From Pararhizobium sp. A13 (GTDB taxonomy: Bacteria > Pseudomonadota > Alphaproteobacteria > Rhizobiales > Rhizobiaceae), in assembly GCF_040126305.1 (NCBI RefSeq), contig NZ_CP149512.1, forward strand, positions 62,001 through 126,000: DNA of 64,000 bases. Direction: 5' to 3'. How positions within the stretch are numbered: the first letter of the stretch is position 1; each line of letters opens with the position of its first letter. Under the pieces are notes generated by a model that was not told the origin of the DNA, made no database searches, and was given only the letters and a program-made list of their open reading frames with translations. Both the position numbers and the translations under genes were made by a program. Positions 1-7,272 of this stretch are shown one piece after another.

Positions 1-80
1 GGAAAGCGCCGAGACAACTGCATGGCCGTCGACAATCCGACAATGCCGCCGCCGATAACCACGATGTCGAAATCCGCCAT
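1..80 (-). CDS. FAD-dependent oxidoreductase, N-terminal fragment (runs off the left edge)
   Basis: The reverse strand starts an ATG at base 80 and encodes about 26 residues before the window ends. They contain the dinucleotide-binding turn VVIGGGIVGLSTA, the N-terminal Rossmann fingerprint of DAO-type FAD oxidoreductases such as L-2-hydroxyglutarate oxidase. A purine-rich stretch (GAGGAAGGGG) lies about 11 bases upstream of the ATG. Substrate cannot be told from this fragment. It is read in the same direction as the EPS operon to its right, 54 bp away, but looks metabolically unrelated. Confidence 0.65.
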   Translation of the reverse strand, partial: MADFDIVVIGGGIVGLSTAMQLSRRF

Positions 81-134
81 CGTCCGACGCCCCTTCCTCT
101 CAGTTATCACCGGATTGGAAGTTCGTAGCACTCG

Positions 135-1391
135 TCAGTGCCAAACGCCACGTGTGTCGTAGATAACTTTGCCTCCAAGACGTGTATGCCTCATGGCCTT
201 GAACGGTTCGTGTTCAACGAGAAGGACGACAATGTCTGCACGCTCGACCGCCTGGTAAGCGCCCTCAAGATGGAGATTGCCATACTCCGACAGCAGCCTG
301 GGCATGACGCTGACATATGGATCCGACACGAAGATATCCACCTCCGGCAGAGCTTTAGCGATAAGCCCGACAACTTCTATTGCCGGGCTTTCCCGGACAT
401 CGTCGACGTTTGCCTTGAAGGTCAGGCCCAGGCACGCAACTGTCGGCGAGCGGAACCTTTTCGCCTTCTCGACGACCTGCGCGGCAACATGGTGCGGCCG
501 ATGATCGTTGACCTCGCGTGCTGTGCGGATCAAGCGCGAGAGCTGCGGCGCTGCGGAAACGATAAACCAGGGATCTACCGGAATGCAGTGCCCGCCGACG
601 CCGGGACCGGGGCTCAGAATATTCACCCGCGGATGCCTGTTGGCCAGGCGGATCACTTCCCACACGTCGATATGAAGAGATTCGCTGATCAGGGAAATTT
701 CATTGGCGAACGCAAGGTTGACATCGCGATAGGCGTTTTCAACCAGCTTGGCCATTTCGGCGCTTGCTGCATCGGTCAACAGGATTTCGCCCTGAGCGAA
801 CAGGCGATAGATGGACGCCGCCTTTTCGGCGCATCTCGGCGTCAGGCCGCCGACGACACGGTCGTTGGTGATGATCTCGATCATGATGCGGCCGGGAAGA
901 ACGCGCTCCGGGCAATGGGCGACGAATATGTCTGCGCCGGTCTCGCCGTCACGTGGCATTTTGAGATCAGGCCGCAGGGCACCGATCCAATCTCCCACCT
1001 TCTGCGTCGTCCCGGGAGGGGAGGTGGACTCCAGAACCACGATGTTTCCGGACCTCAACATTGGAGCGATCTGCTCGGCCGCCGCCTTTACATAGGACAA
1101 ATCGGCCGTTCGATCCTCGTTGAAAGGGGTGGGCACCGCGATGATGAAAGCGTCCGCTTCGGGTGTTTCGGTTGTCGCGGTCAGCCGGCCCATGGCAACA
1201 GCACCGCTGACCCCCACTGCAAGGTCCGGCTCAACGAAAGGCACTTCGCCGCGCCTCAAGGCCGCGACAGTCGCCGGATTGATATCGACCCCAATAACGT
1301 CGATGCCGCGCGTCGCGATGGCGACGGCGGTTGGCAAGCCGATATATCCCATTCCCAGTATGGCCAATCGGCCCTTGAACACGTCAGTCAT
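135..1391 (-). CDS. wecC: UDP-N-acetyl-D-mannosamine dehydrogenase (WecC-like)
   Basis: This is a 418-residue nucleotide-sugar dehydrogenase that oxidises a UDP-HexNAc (by homology UDP-ManNAc) at C6, with NAD, to the uronic acid. Visible marks are the N-terminal NAD fold GMGYIGLPTA, the middle-domain motif LESTSPPGTT, the HCPERVLPG substrate loop, and the catalytic-cysteine motif GPGVGGHCIPVDPWF, whose spelling favours the WecC group over UDP-glucose dehydrogenases. The chosen start (MTDVFKG) overlaps the end of the upstream WecG-family gene by 8 bp; an open frame continues 34 codons further upstream but lies inside that gene. With WecB at 7273-8466 and the WecG-type transferase it completes a ManNAcA route. 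Exact substrate is inferred. Confidence 0.88.
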   Translation of the reverse strand: MTDVFKGRLAILGMGYIGLPTAVAIATRGIDVIGVDINPATVAALRRGEVPFVEPDLAVGVSGAVAMGRLTATTETPEADAFIIAVPTPFNEDRTADLSYVKAAAEQIAPMLRSGNIVVLESTSPPGTTQKVGDWIGALRPDLKMPRDGETGADIFVAHCPERVLPGRIMIEIITNDRVVGGLTPRCAEKAASIYRLFAQGEILLTDAASAEMAKLVENAYRDVNLAFANEISLISESLHIDVWEVIRLANRHPRVNILSPGPGVGGHCIPVDPWFIVSAAPQLSRLIRTAREVNDHRPHHVAAQVVEKAKRFRSPTVACLGLTFKANVDDVRESPAIEVVGLIAKALPEVDIFVSDPYVSVMPRLLSEYGNLHLEGAYQAVERADIVVLLVEHEPFKAMRHTRLGGKVIYDTRGVWH

Positions 1392-2214
1392 CGGCAACGC
1401 TCCGAAGTTGGGCATCCGGGAGCATCGGACTGCCAGGTTCGACATTACGGTCTGCGCCAGCCCTGTAGGGGCCATCGGGATGGAACATCTCACGGGCGGT
1501 GAGCTGGGCGAAGCTGGTGTTGGTTTTCAGATAGCGCCACCAGAGCCGCCGGGGTTCCTGCAGCAGCCTGTACGCCCATTCCATTCCGCATTTCTGCCAC
1601 GCAATCGGCGCGCGTCTGGTCAGACCCGCCATGATGTCGAAGGAACCGCCGACGCCGTGCAACACCGGAACGTTGAGCGAGGCGCCATAGGCGGCCAGAA
1701 ATATCTCCTTCTTGGGTGACGTCATTCCAAGGAAGAGCATATCGGCCCCGGACTCCCTGATGCCGGCAGCAATCTGCTCCGCTTTAGCGGCTTCATAATA
1801 TCCGTGATGGCTATAAGCGATTTTCAGACCGGGAAACCGCCGGGCAACAACGCGCTGCATCTCCGCGAGGATCTCCGGCTTTGCCCCCAGAAACGCGACG
1901 GAGCGCCCTTCCTGATGCGCAAGGAGGAGAAGCCGGCTGAAGATGTCGATTCCTGCCACACGCTCAGGCAAGGGTCGACCGAGCAACTTGCTCGCCCAGA
2001 CGATGGACTGGCCATCCGCCAGCAGAAGGTCGCATTCCATCAACGATTGACGCAGCAGCGCGTTTTTGCGCAACTCCACGACCTTGGCGGCATTGAGAAC
2101 TCCGAGAAGGATTGGCCGCCGTGTGATGAGCGCCGTATGGCAGCGCTCGATGACGTCATCCATGCGCATGGCATCCATGTACATGCCGAACAGAAGCTGA
2201 CGTTGTCCAGGCAT
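1384..2214 (-). CDS. WecG/TagA/CpsF-family glycosyltransferase
   Basis: A 276-residue GT26-type transferase; family members add ManNAc or ManNAcA to a lipid-linked sugar at the cytoplasmic membrane. Family motifs appear in order: LADGQSIVWAS, RVAGIDIF, the FLGAKPE turn, FLGMTSPKKE, GVGGSFD and the C-terminal GMEWAYRLLQEPRRLWWRY that peripherally anchors the family. ATG 2214 is preferred because GAGGAG lies 8 bases upstream; a TTG at 2229 in the same frame is less likely. The upstream gene stops one base before this ATG, and the downstream wecC starts inside its 3' end, so the three genes look translationally coupled. Neighbouring wecC suggests that ManNAcA is the transferred sugar, an inference. 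Confidence 0.87.
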   Translation of the reverse strand: MPGQRQLLFGMYMDAMRMDDVIERCHTALITRRPILLGVLNAAKVVELRKNALLRQSLMECDLLLADGQSIVWASKLLGRPLPERVAGIDIFSRLLLLAHQEGRSVAFLGAKPEILAEMQRVVARRFPGLKIAYSHHGYYEAAKAEQIAAGIRESGADMLFLGMTSPKKEIFLAAYGASLNVPVLHGVGGSFDIMAGLTRRAPIAWQKCGMEWAYRLLQEPRRLWWRYLKTNTSFAQLTAREMFHPDGPYRAGADRNVEPGSPMLPDAQLRSVADD

Positions 2215-2215
2215 C

Positions 2216-3505
2216 TCAAATCTCCTCAAAGGGTGCGGGCATGTCCTTCACCGAGCCGGGAGCCAGCCTGGTGACCACCCCGCCCGAGAGCCACGCGTAA
2301 AGCAGCCAGCCCAATTCATAAGGGCGGCATTCAAAGTCCACTTGATTGGGGGGGAAAAGCGCATCAAGGGCTGGAAGATGCAGGCCGGGCGCCAGTGCCG
2401 TTGTGATCGCTGAAATTGCCCGCACCGCCTTGCGGGGTTCGCGGCGTGCCACCTTGCGCCAGATCACTCCTTTTTCGGGAACGACGAGTGTTGCCGCGAC
2501 CTCGGGATGTTCATCGAGCCAGCGCAGGCCCTTGACGATCGCCTGGGAATGGTCGGAGCCTCCAGCTTCGCTGAGATCGAGCAAGGCCATCGGGGCCATC
2601 GCGTGCTGGTGGACGCTGTAGACCGGATAGCCTTCGACCACGTTTCCGTCGCGGGTATCATAGTGCCACCACCATTGCCCGGTGGGACCCTGCAAGGCGC
2701 AAATCCTTTCTGCGCATGCTTCGGCGGCCGACAGGGCGGGAGCATTTCCGCGCGCAACATGAAGGCGAGAAAGGGCCTGTATGGTGTAAACCTGATCGGC
2801 AAAACAGCCGATATGCGCACGCAGGCGCCCGCTTGCAGATGCCGGGAGCATGTGCGGAAACAGACCGGTTGGCGACAGTCCCGACATCAGCCGGTTAGTC
2901 GCCAACGAGACCACATCCTGGGTAGGACCGAATTGTTCAGCCGCCAGGGCGGCCGTCAGTGTCCACGCACAGTGCACCGTCGCGATGGGAGCATCCGAGG
3001 CAAGCAACAGATGAAGCTTGCGAAAGAGTGCCGTAGCATGAAACCACCCTGCTTCCGCGGCAGCCCAGGCGGCCAACGCCACCGCGCCCGTGTCGGAAGA
3101 TGTCTCGGCGCGCGCAGCGCATGCATGCGCCAGTTCGCACGCCGTGCTGCCGTTCAGTATTTGCTGCTGGATCGCCTCGTCGGCGTAGGATAGGCCGAGG
3201 GCAGCGATCGACGCATAGCGAAGACTGTCGCCTTCGAGCCGTTCCAACCAGTGCGGACCTATTTTGACTGCGCGCAGCGTATGGCCGAATACTCCGTCCT
3301 TATGCATGCGCGGTAAGCCTCGCAACGCGACGCCCAGCAAGTGAATGACCTGGGCCTGCCCCTCACGCGACGTCAATTCAATGGCTTCCAGCCGGTCGAG
3401 CGTGTCGATGCGGCTTTGTTCGGGAGTACGTCTGTTGCGACTACTGTTTTCCGATGGAGCGTTTTGTGTTCTCGCAGACAATGAATGCTGAAAATCAATT
3501 GGCAT
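2216..3505 (-). CDS. Alpha/alpha-toroid (prenyltransferase/squalene-cyclase-like fold) protein of unknown role
   Basis: A 429-residue protein with no signal peptide and no membrane segment. It is Ala/Leu-rich and helical, with repeated paired-helix units. The stretch at about residues 265-320 (LQGPTGQWWWHYDTRDG, EGYPVYSVHQHAMAPMALL) resembles the QW/Gly-rich repeats of squalene-cyclase and prenyltransferase toroids, although no DxDD cyclase acid motif is visible. It is first in the operon with the WecG-family transferase and wecC. GAGGAG sits 6 bases before ATG 3505, and its stop lies one base from the next start. I do not know its function. The fold suggests handling of a polyprenol-linked or sugar substrate, or scaffolding of the neighbouring transferase. 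Confidence 0.72.
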   Translation of the reverse strand: MPIDFQHSLSARTQNAPSENSSRNRRTPEQSRIDTLDRLEAIELTSREGQAQVIHLLGVALRGLPRMHKDGVFGHTLRAVKIGPHWLERLEGDSLRYASIAALGLSYADEAIQQQILNGSTACELAHACAARAETSSDTGAVALAAWAAAEAGWFHATALFRKLHLLLASDAPIATVHCAWTLTAALAAEQFGPTQDVVSLATNRLMSGLSPTGLFPHMLPASASGRLRAHIGCFADQVYTIQALSRLHVARGNAPALSAAEACAERICALQGPTGQWWWHYDTRDGNVVEGYPVYSVHQHAMAPMALLDLSEAGGSDHSQAIVKGLRWLDEHPEVAATLVVPEKGVIWRKVARREPRKAVRAISAITTALAPGLHLPALDALFPPNQVDFECRPYELGWLLYAWLSGGVVTRLAPGSVKDMPAPFEEI

Positions 3506-3900
3506 GAAAACTCCTCACACCTTGCGTTTAAACGGAAACGGCCGTTACCAAAGGTTGAAGCGAGCGCGTCGCTTCAAGGCGCGAAGACGACATGCTAGAA
3601 AATCCCTGCAGATATTCCAGCGCACTCAAAGACTTACGAGATCGATATCGGCATGCCGCCAATGGTATTGCGATACACCGATCGGATTACCTGGATTGGT
3701 CGTCGTCTAGCATTCCGGATTAGTGGTAGATGCGAACGGGGCGTAAGCTACCTCTCTCGACCGTCTTTCGGCCCGGGCACTTTTTCTTCAAGGATTGCCG
3801 AAGTCCCATGCCCGGGTTGCCGCGCGATGCGAGAGCGCAAAATGGACGCTTAAACAAGACAGAGAGAACCCCAAAACCACAACGGCGTCGCTGCCACTCT
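3506..3900. other. Gap between the WecG operon and the glycosyltransferase relic
   Basis: This gap should carry the promoter of the minus-strand operon at its left edge. The small open frames in it have no recognisable product. The right end may be the eroded 5' end of the neighbouring glycosyltransferase pseudogene, since the frame leading into its first motif is blocked by a TAA at 3851 with no ATG after it. Confidence 0.4.
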
Positions 3901-3904
3901 CTTA

Positions 3905-4781
3905 ACTGCGCGAAGAGTTGCGATCGTAGTGGTCACCTACAACAGCGCTTCCGTTTTGCCCGGTTTGCTCGATACCCTGCCGGCGGGACTTGAAGGCACC
4001 GAGCAATATGAAGTGATTATCGTCGACAACGACTCGCACGATCAATCCGTCGATCTCGCACTTGCTCACCCGATCGGCGCCAGAGTCATTCGAACGGGCG
4101 GCAACGCCGGCTACGCCGCTGCCATCAATGCGGCGACCGCGACCATCGATCCGTCTGCCGATCTGCTTGTACTCAACCCGGACATCCGCCCGCAGCGGCT
4201 GCATCAGCAGCCTTAACGCGGGCCTGTGCAATCTTTCTGTCGGCGTAGCAGCACCGCGGCCCAGGGAGAGGACGGCGTCGTCTCGAAATCCATACGCCGC
4301 GAACCGTCTGTAGCGACCGCGTGGTCCGAGGTGTTGCTGGGCGGCAGGCTGGCAGCGCGACTGGGGCTTGGCGAAATTGTCGATAGCGCTGCTCTATACA
4401 GGGACGAGGGGCCAGATCGAATGGGCGACCGGCGCCATACTGCTGGTTTCCGCCACAGCCCGTGAAGCGGTCGGTGATTGGGTTGAAAGCTTCTTCCTGT
4501 ACAGCGAAGAGGTTGACTACCTTCGCCGCGTTCGAACGGCCGGCCTTGAGGTCTTGTATGTTCCTGAAGCTCTGGCAATCCATATCGGCGGCGACTACCA
4601 CAGCAGTCCTTTCCTCACCGCACTCATGACCGCCAATCGTATCAAATATCATCGCCGACACCATAACACTGGGGTCTCGGCACTGTTTCGGCCCGATATC
4701 ATAGTCGGAGAGGACCTTGCAGCCGGATTGGGACACCGCTCGGCGTTTCGGGCTGCGCTCGGTTTTTGGGACGGTCTGTAA
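3905..4781 (+). pseudogene. Frameshifted GT2 glycosyltransferase relic, paralogue of the intact gene at 20867-21829
   Basis: Reading across frames recovers a whole GT2 protein: VAIVVVTYNSASVLPGLL and VIIVDNDSHDQSVDLA in one frame (stop at 4216), then LCNLSVGVAAP in a second, SIRREPSVATAWSEVLLG and RLGLGEIV back in the first, then QIEWATGAILLVSA and ESFFLYSEEVDYLRRVR in the second. The same motifs occur in the same order, uninterrupted, in the minus-strand gene 20867-21829. At least three frame changes (near 4200, 4265 and 4410) and the lack of a clear start make it a pseudogene. It precedes a beta-helix gene, as its intact paralogue does. Confidence 0.85.
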
Positions 4782-5356
4782 GTCCTGCACTCTCGGCTTG
4801 CGGACAGCCAATCCCGCCTCTCTGTAAGCTCTTGCTTTCGCGAATCAGGCGAACGAATCAGCGCCCTCCCGCCCTGCTTCGTCCTCTCCCGCGTACACAG
4901 ACCTGTGGAAAATGCCCCGAAAAACGGTTGAACCGAGGGTTCTTATACTCTTAGGTTGCCAAGAAAAAAATTTCAAAAAAAAAGATATCGGCTTTGCTCG
5001 TCGCGGCGAAGGCGGCTGGTTTGAAATTTTTTTCCAAATATTTTCAGAAGAGTAGCCACACTGCAAGTTGCGCTTTTGTATGATTTTTTCAAAATTTTGA
5101 AAAGTTTATTTTTTGTTGAATCGGCGAAAATTAACCAATTATTTCATAGTAGCAACGTCTAATTCAATTTATTGCGGCATTAGTAAGGCCTCCATTTTCG
5201 ACGCCTTTTAGCCAATTCCTACCGCATTGCACAAGTTTTGAAGTTGCATTAGGTCTCCGTTTCATAGGTTCGGCTTACCAAAAAAGAGGTAGTCGGCTTA
5301 GCAGTAAGTCCATCTTGAAACGGGGTTCAAGGGCTGAGGAGAAAGGCAATACAACA
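4782..5356. promoter_or_regulatory. AT-rich control region upstream of the beta-helix/RTX gene
   Basis: About 570 bp without a gene, with a strongly AT-rich core (about 4940-5240) unlike the GC-rich surroundings. It contains a perfect 14-bp inverted repeat, AAAAAAATTTCAAA at 4964-4977 against TTTGAAATTTTTTT at 5020-5033, and a perfect 18-bp palindrome TTTTCAAAATTTTGAAAA at 5086-5103. Such AT-rich palindromic DNA upstream of rhizobial surface genes is a plausible target of MucR/Ros or other AT-binding silencers. That is inference; no specific operator is recognised. The start site of the downstream gene is set by the ribosome site at 5336-5346. Confidence 0.5.
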
Positions 5357-7108
5357 GTGACAGATTTTCCAGATGCAACCAACACAGGCGTCAAAGCCGG
5401 GGCGGCGATGACCGTGTATAACGGCACTTACTATGTCACCCAGGACAATGCCAACATCAGCAATCTCGAGGTCCATGGGAATATCGTCATCGAAGCCAAG
5501 AACGTGACGATGACGAACATCAAGCTGGTCTCCGAAACACCCTGGCATGCGCTCAGGGTCATGGACGACGCCACCGGCTTTACGCTGCAGGACAGCGAGA
5601 TCGATGGCGCCGGCAGCACCGTCAACGCCATCTACGGCGCCGGCACCTTCCTGCGCAATGATCTGCACGACATGGACAACGGCATTAATGTCGTCGGCCC
5701 GTCTGATATCCGCGACAACTACATCCATGATTTCCGCGGCGGCGCCGACGCCCACTACGATGGCGTCGAGATCAATGGCGGTGGCGGTCACGACATCAAC
5801 GTCATCCACAACACCATCATCAACGCCCACACCCAGACCTCGGCGGTGATGATGAACAACGAATTCGGCGGCCTGTCGAACATCACGGTCGACGGCAACC
5901 GCCTGGTCGGCGGCGGCTACACCGTCTATCTGGATGGACGCAAAGGCGGCGGGACAGTCGACGACGCGTCGATCAAGATCACCAACAATCAGATCGGCGA
6001 CGGCTACTGGGGCGATTTCGCGCTCTATGACGACCATCCGGTGGTGTCCGGAAATACCGACCTGGACACGCTGCCGACAGTCACGCCGCCGACGGACACA
6101 GGTACCGACACGGGCACGGGTACTGACACGGGCACGGGCACGGATACAGGCACCGACACGGGCACATCGGCGACAGTCTACACCGGTACCGAAGGTGATG
6201 ACACTTTGCCTCTCACCGGAAAAACGAATGCGGGAAGCGAGACCTACAAGGGCCTCGGCGGCAACGATCTGCTCAAGGGCGGTGCCGGCGCGGACGTTCT
6301 TGATGGCGGTGCAGGTATCGACGCAGCAAGCTATTCTGGATCATCGGCCGCTGTGAAGGTCAATCTTGGGGCGGGCACTGCATCCGGGGGCCATGCAACG
6401 GGTGATAAGTTCACCGGCGTCGAGAAAGTGCTCGGCTCCAGCTACGGCGATACCCTGCAGGGTGACTCCGATAATAACGTCCTGAACGGCGGCGCCGGTG
6501 CCGACAAGCTCGACGGCGGAGCAGGCGTGGATACCGCCTCCTATATGGGCTCCACGGCCGGCGTTACGGCAAGCCTTGCCAATGCTGCGTACAACACCGG
6601 CGACGCCAAGGGCGACACCTATGTCTCGATCGAGCAACTGTCCGGTTCGAGTTTTGCCGATAAGCTCTATGGCGACGCAGGTGCCAATTTGCTTTCGGGC
6701 GGCGCCGGCGATGATGTCCTTAAGGGCGGCGGCGGCAACGACGCGCTTTATGGTGGTCTCGGCGCGGATGATCTGGTGGGCGGCTCGGGTGCCGACACGT
6801 TCGTCTTCAACGCGGCGGCTGAGAGCACGGCTGCACTGACGGGCCGAGATTCGATCTTCGACTTCTCAGGCACCGGCGGCGACAGAATTGATCTTGCGGA
6901 CATCGATGCCAATTCGGCAGCGTCCGGCGATCAAGCGTTCACCTACCTCGGTACTGCTGCCTTCACTGGCAAGGCCGGCGAGCTGCGTTACGTCAAGCAG
7001 GCCTCTGACACCTATGTTTATGGTGACACCAATGGTGACAGGAATGCCGATTTCGCCATCCATCTGGATGACGCGGTGACGATGTCGAAGGGGTACTTCG
7101 TACTTTAA
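5357..7108 (+). CDS. Secreted beta-helix protein with C-terminal RTX calcium-binding repeats
   Basis: A 583-residue protein without a Sec signal. Residues 1-235 form a right-handed parallel beta-helix of the pectate-lyase/carbohydrate-active type (short repeats such as NISNLEVHGNIVI, NVTMTNIKLV, GGLSNITVDGNRL). A Thr/Gly/Asp linker (TDTG repeats, about residues 247-272) follows, then three clusters of GGAGxDxL RTX nonapeptides and a C-terminus ending in an acidic stretch plus hydrophobic tail (DDAVTMSKGYFVL), typical of type I secretion substrates. GTG 5357 is chosen because AGGAGAAAGG lies 10 bases upstream; a TTG at 5315 is in frame. It may bind, modify or cleave the EPS outside the cell. 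No type I transporter is in the window. Its helix is almost identical to the minus-strand gene 17341-18126. Confidence 0.85.
   Translation: MTDFPDATNTGVKAGAAMTVYNGTYYVTQDNANISNLEVHGNIVIEAKNVTMTNIKLVSETPWHALRVMDDATGFTLQDSEIDGAGSTVNAIYGAGTFLRNDLHDMDNGINVVGPSDIRDNYIHDFRGGADAHYDGVEINGGGGHDINVIHNTIINAHTQTSAVMMNNEFGGLSNITVDGNRLVGGGYTVYLDGRKGGGTVDDASIKITNNQIGDGYWGDFALYDDHPVVSGNTDLDTLPTVTPPTDTGTDTGTGTDTGTGTDTGTDTGTSATVYTGTEGDDTLPLTGKTNAGSETYKGLGGNDLLKGGAGADVLDGGAGIDAASYSGSSAAVKVNLGAGTASGGHATGDKFTGVEKVLGSSYGDTLQGDSDNNVLNGGAGADKLDGGAGVDTASYMGSTAGVTASLANAAYNTGDAKGDTYVSIEQLSGSSFADKLYGDAGANLLSGGAGDDVLKGGGGNDALYGGLGADDLVGGSGADTFVFNAAAESTAALTGRDSIFDFSGTGGDRIDLADIDANSAASGDQAFTYLGTAAFTGKAGELRYVKQASDTYVYGDTNGDRNADFAIHLDDAVTMSKGYFVL
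5416..6040 (+). repeat. Inverted long repeat, copy A (beta-helix coding)
   Basis: Bases 5416-6040 match the reverse complement of about 17398-18022 (position x pairs with 23438 minus x, no net gaps). The core 5495-5892 (398 bp) appears identical by eye; the left flank differs at only a few bases and the right flank at many. The copies lie in opposite orientation, so homologous recombination would invert the DNA between them. Confidence 0.9.
6094..6168 (+). repeat. Thr-Asp-Thr-Gly coding tandem repeat
   Basis: Imperfect repeats of an ACxGGCACxGAC-type unit encode the TDTG/TGTDTG linker between the beta-helix and the RTX part of the protein. Codon variation keeps it from being a perfect microsatellite, but slippage by multiples of 6 bp would keep the frame. 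Confidence 0.65.
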
Positions 7109-7114
7109 TGCGAA

Positions 7115-7192
7115 GAGGCCGCTTTATGCGGTCTCAGAGCCCTATTTCTATCCATCCGCACAATACCAAAGGCGACCATCGGTCGCCTTTGG
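7115..7192. terminator. Two hairpins between convergent genes
   Basis: The first hairpin, 7115-7135, pairs GAGGCCGC with GCGGTCTC (one G-U) over a TTTAT loop and begins six bases after the RTX stop codon. The second, 7166-7192, is a perfect 12-bp stem, CCAAAGGCGACC/GGTCGCCTTTGG, with a 3-base loop. Neither has a good T tract. They sit between the converging RTX gene and wecB, so a bidirectional terminator is the likely role. Confidence 0.5.
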
Positions 7193-7272
7193 CTGTCCGA
7201 AGCGTCCAGCACGGTCATGAAACGCCCGGCGCTTCGTATTCCTGCCTCGACATCTCGGAAAAATCCGCAACT

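Noticed and set aside
138..1502. Long plus-strand open frame opposite the wecC gene
   Set aside because: Antisense shadow of a gene with clear dehydrogenase motifs; its translation has no recognisable domain and is rich in residues typical of shadow frames in GC-rich DNA.
3929..4781. Three separate small glycosyltransferase-like genes
   Set aside because: The pieces are in order and complementary when compared with the intact paralogue, so they are one frameshifted gene, not several short ones.
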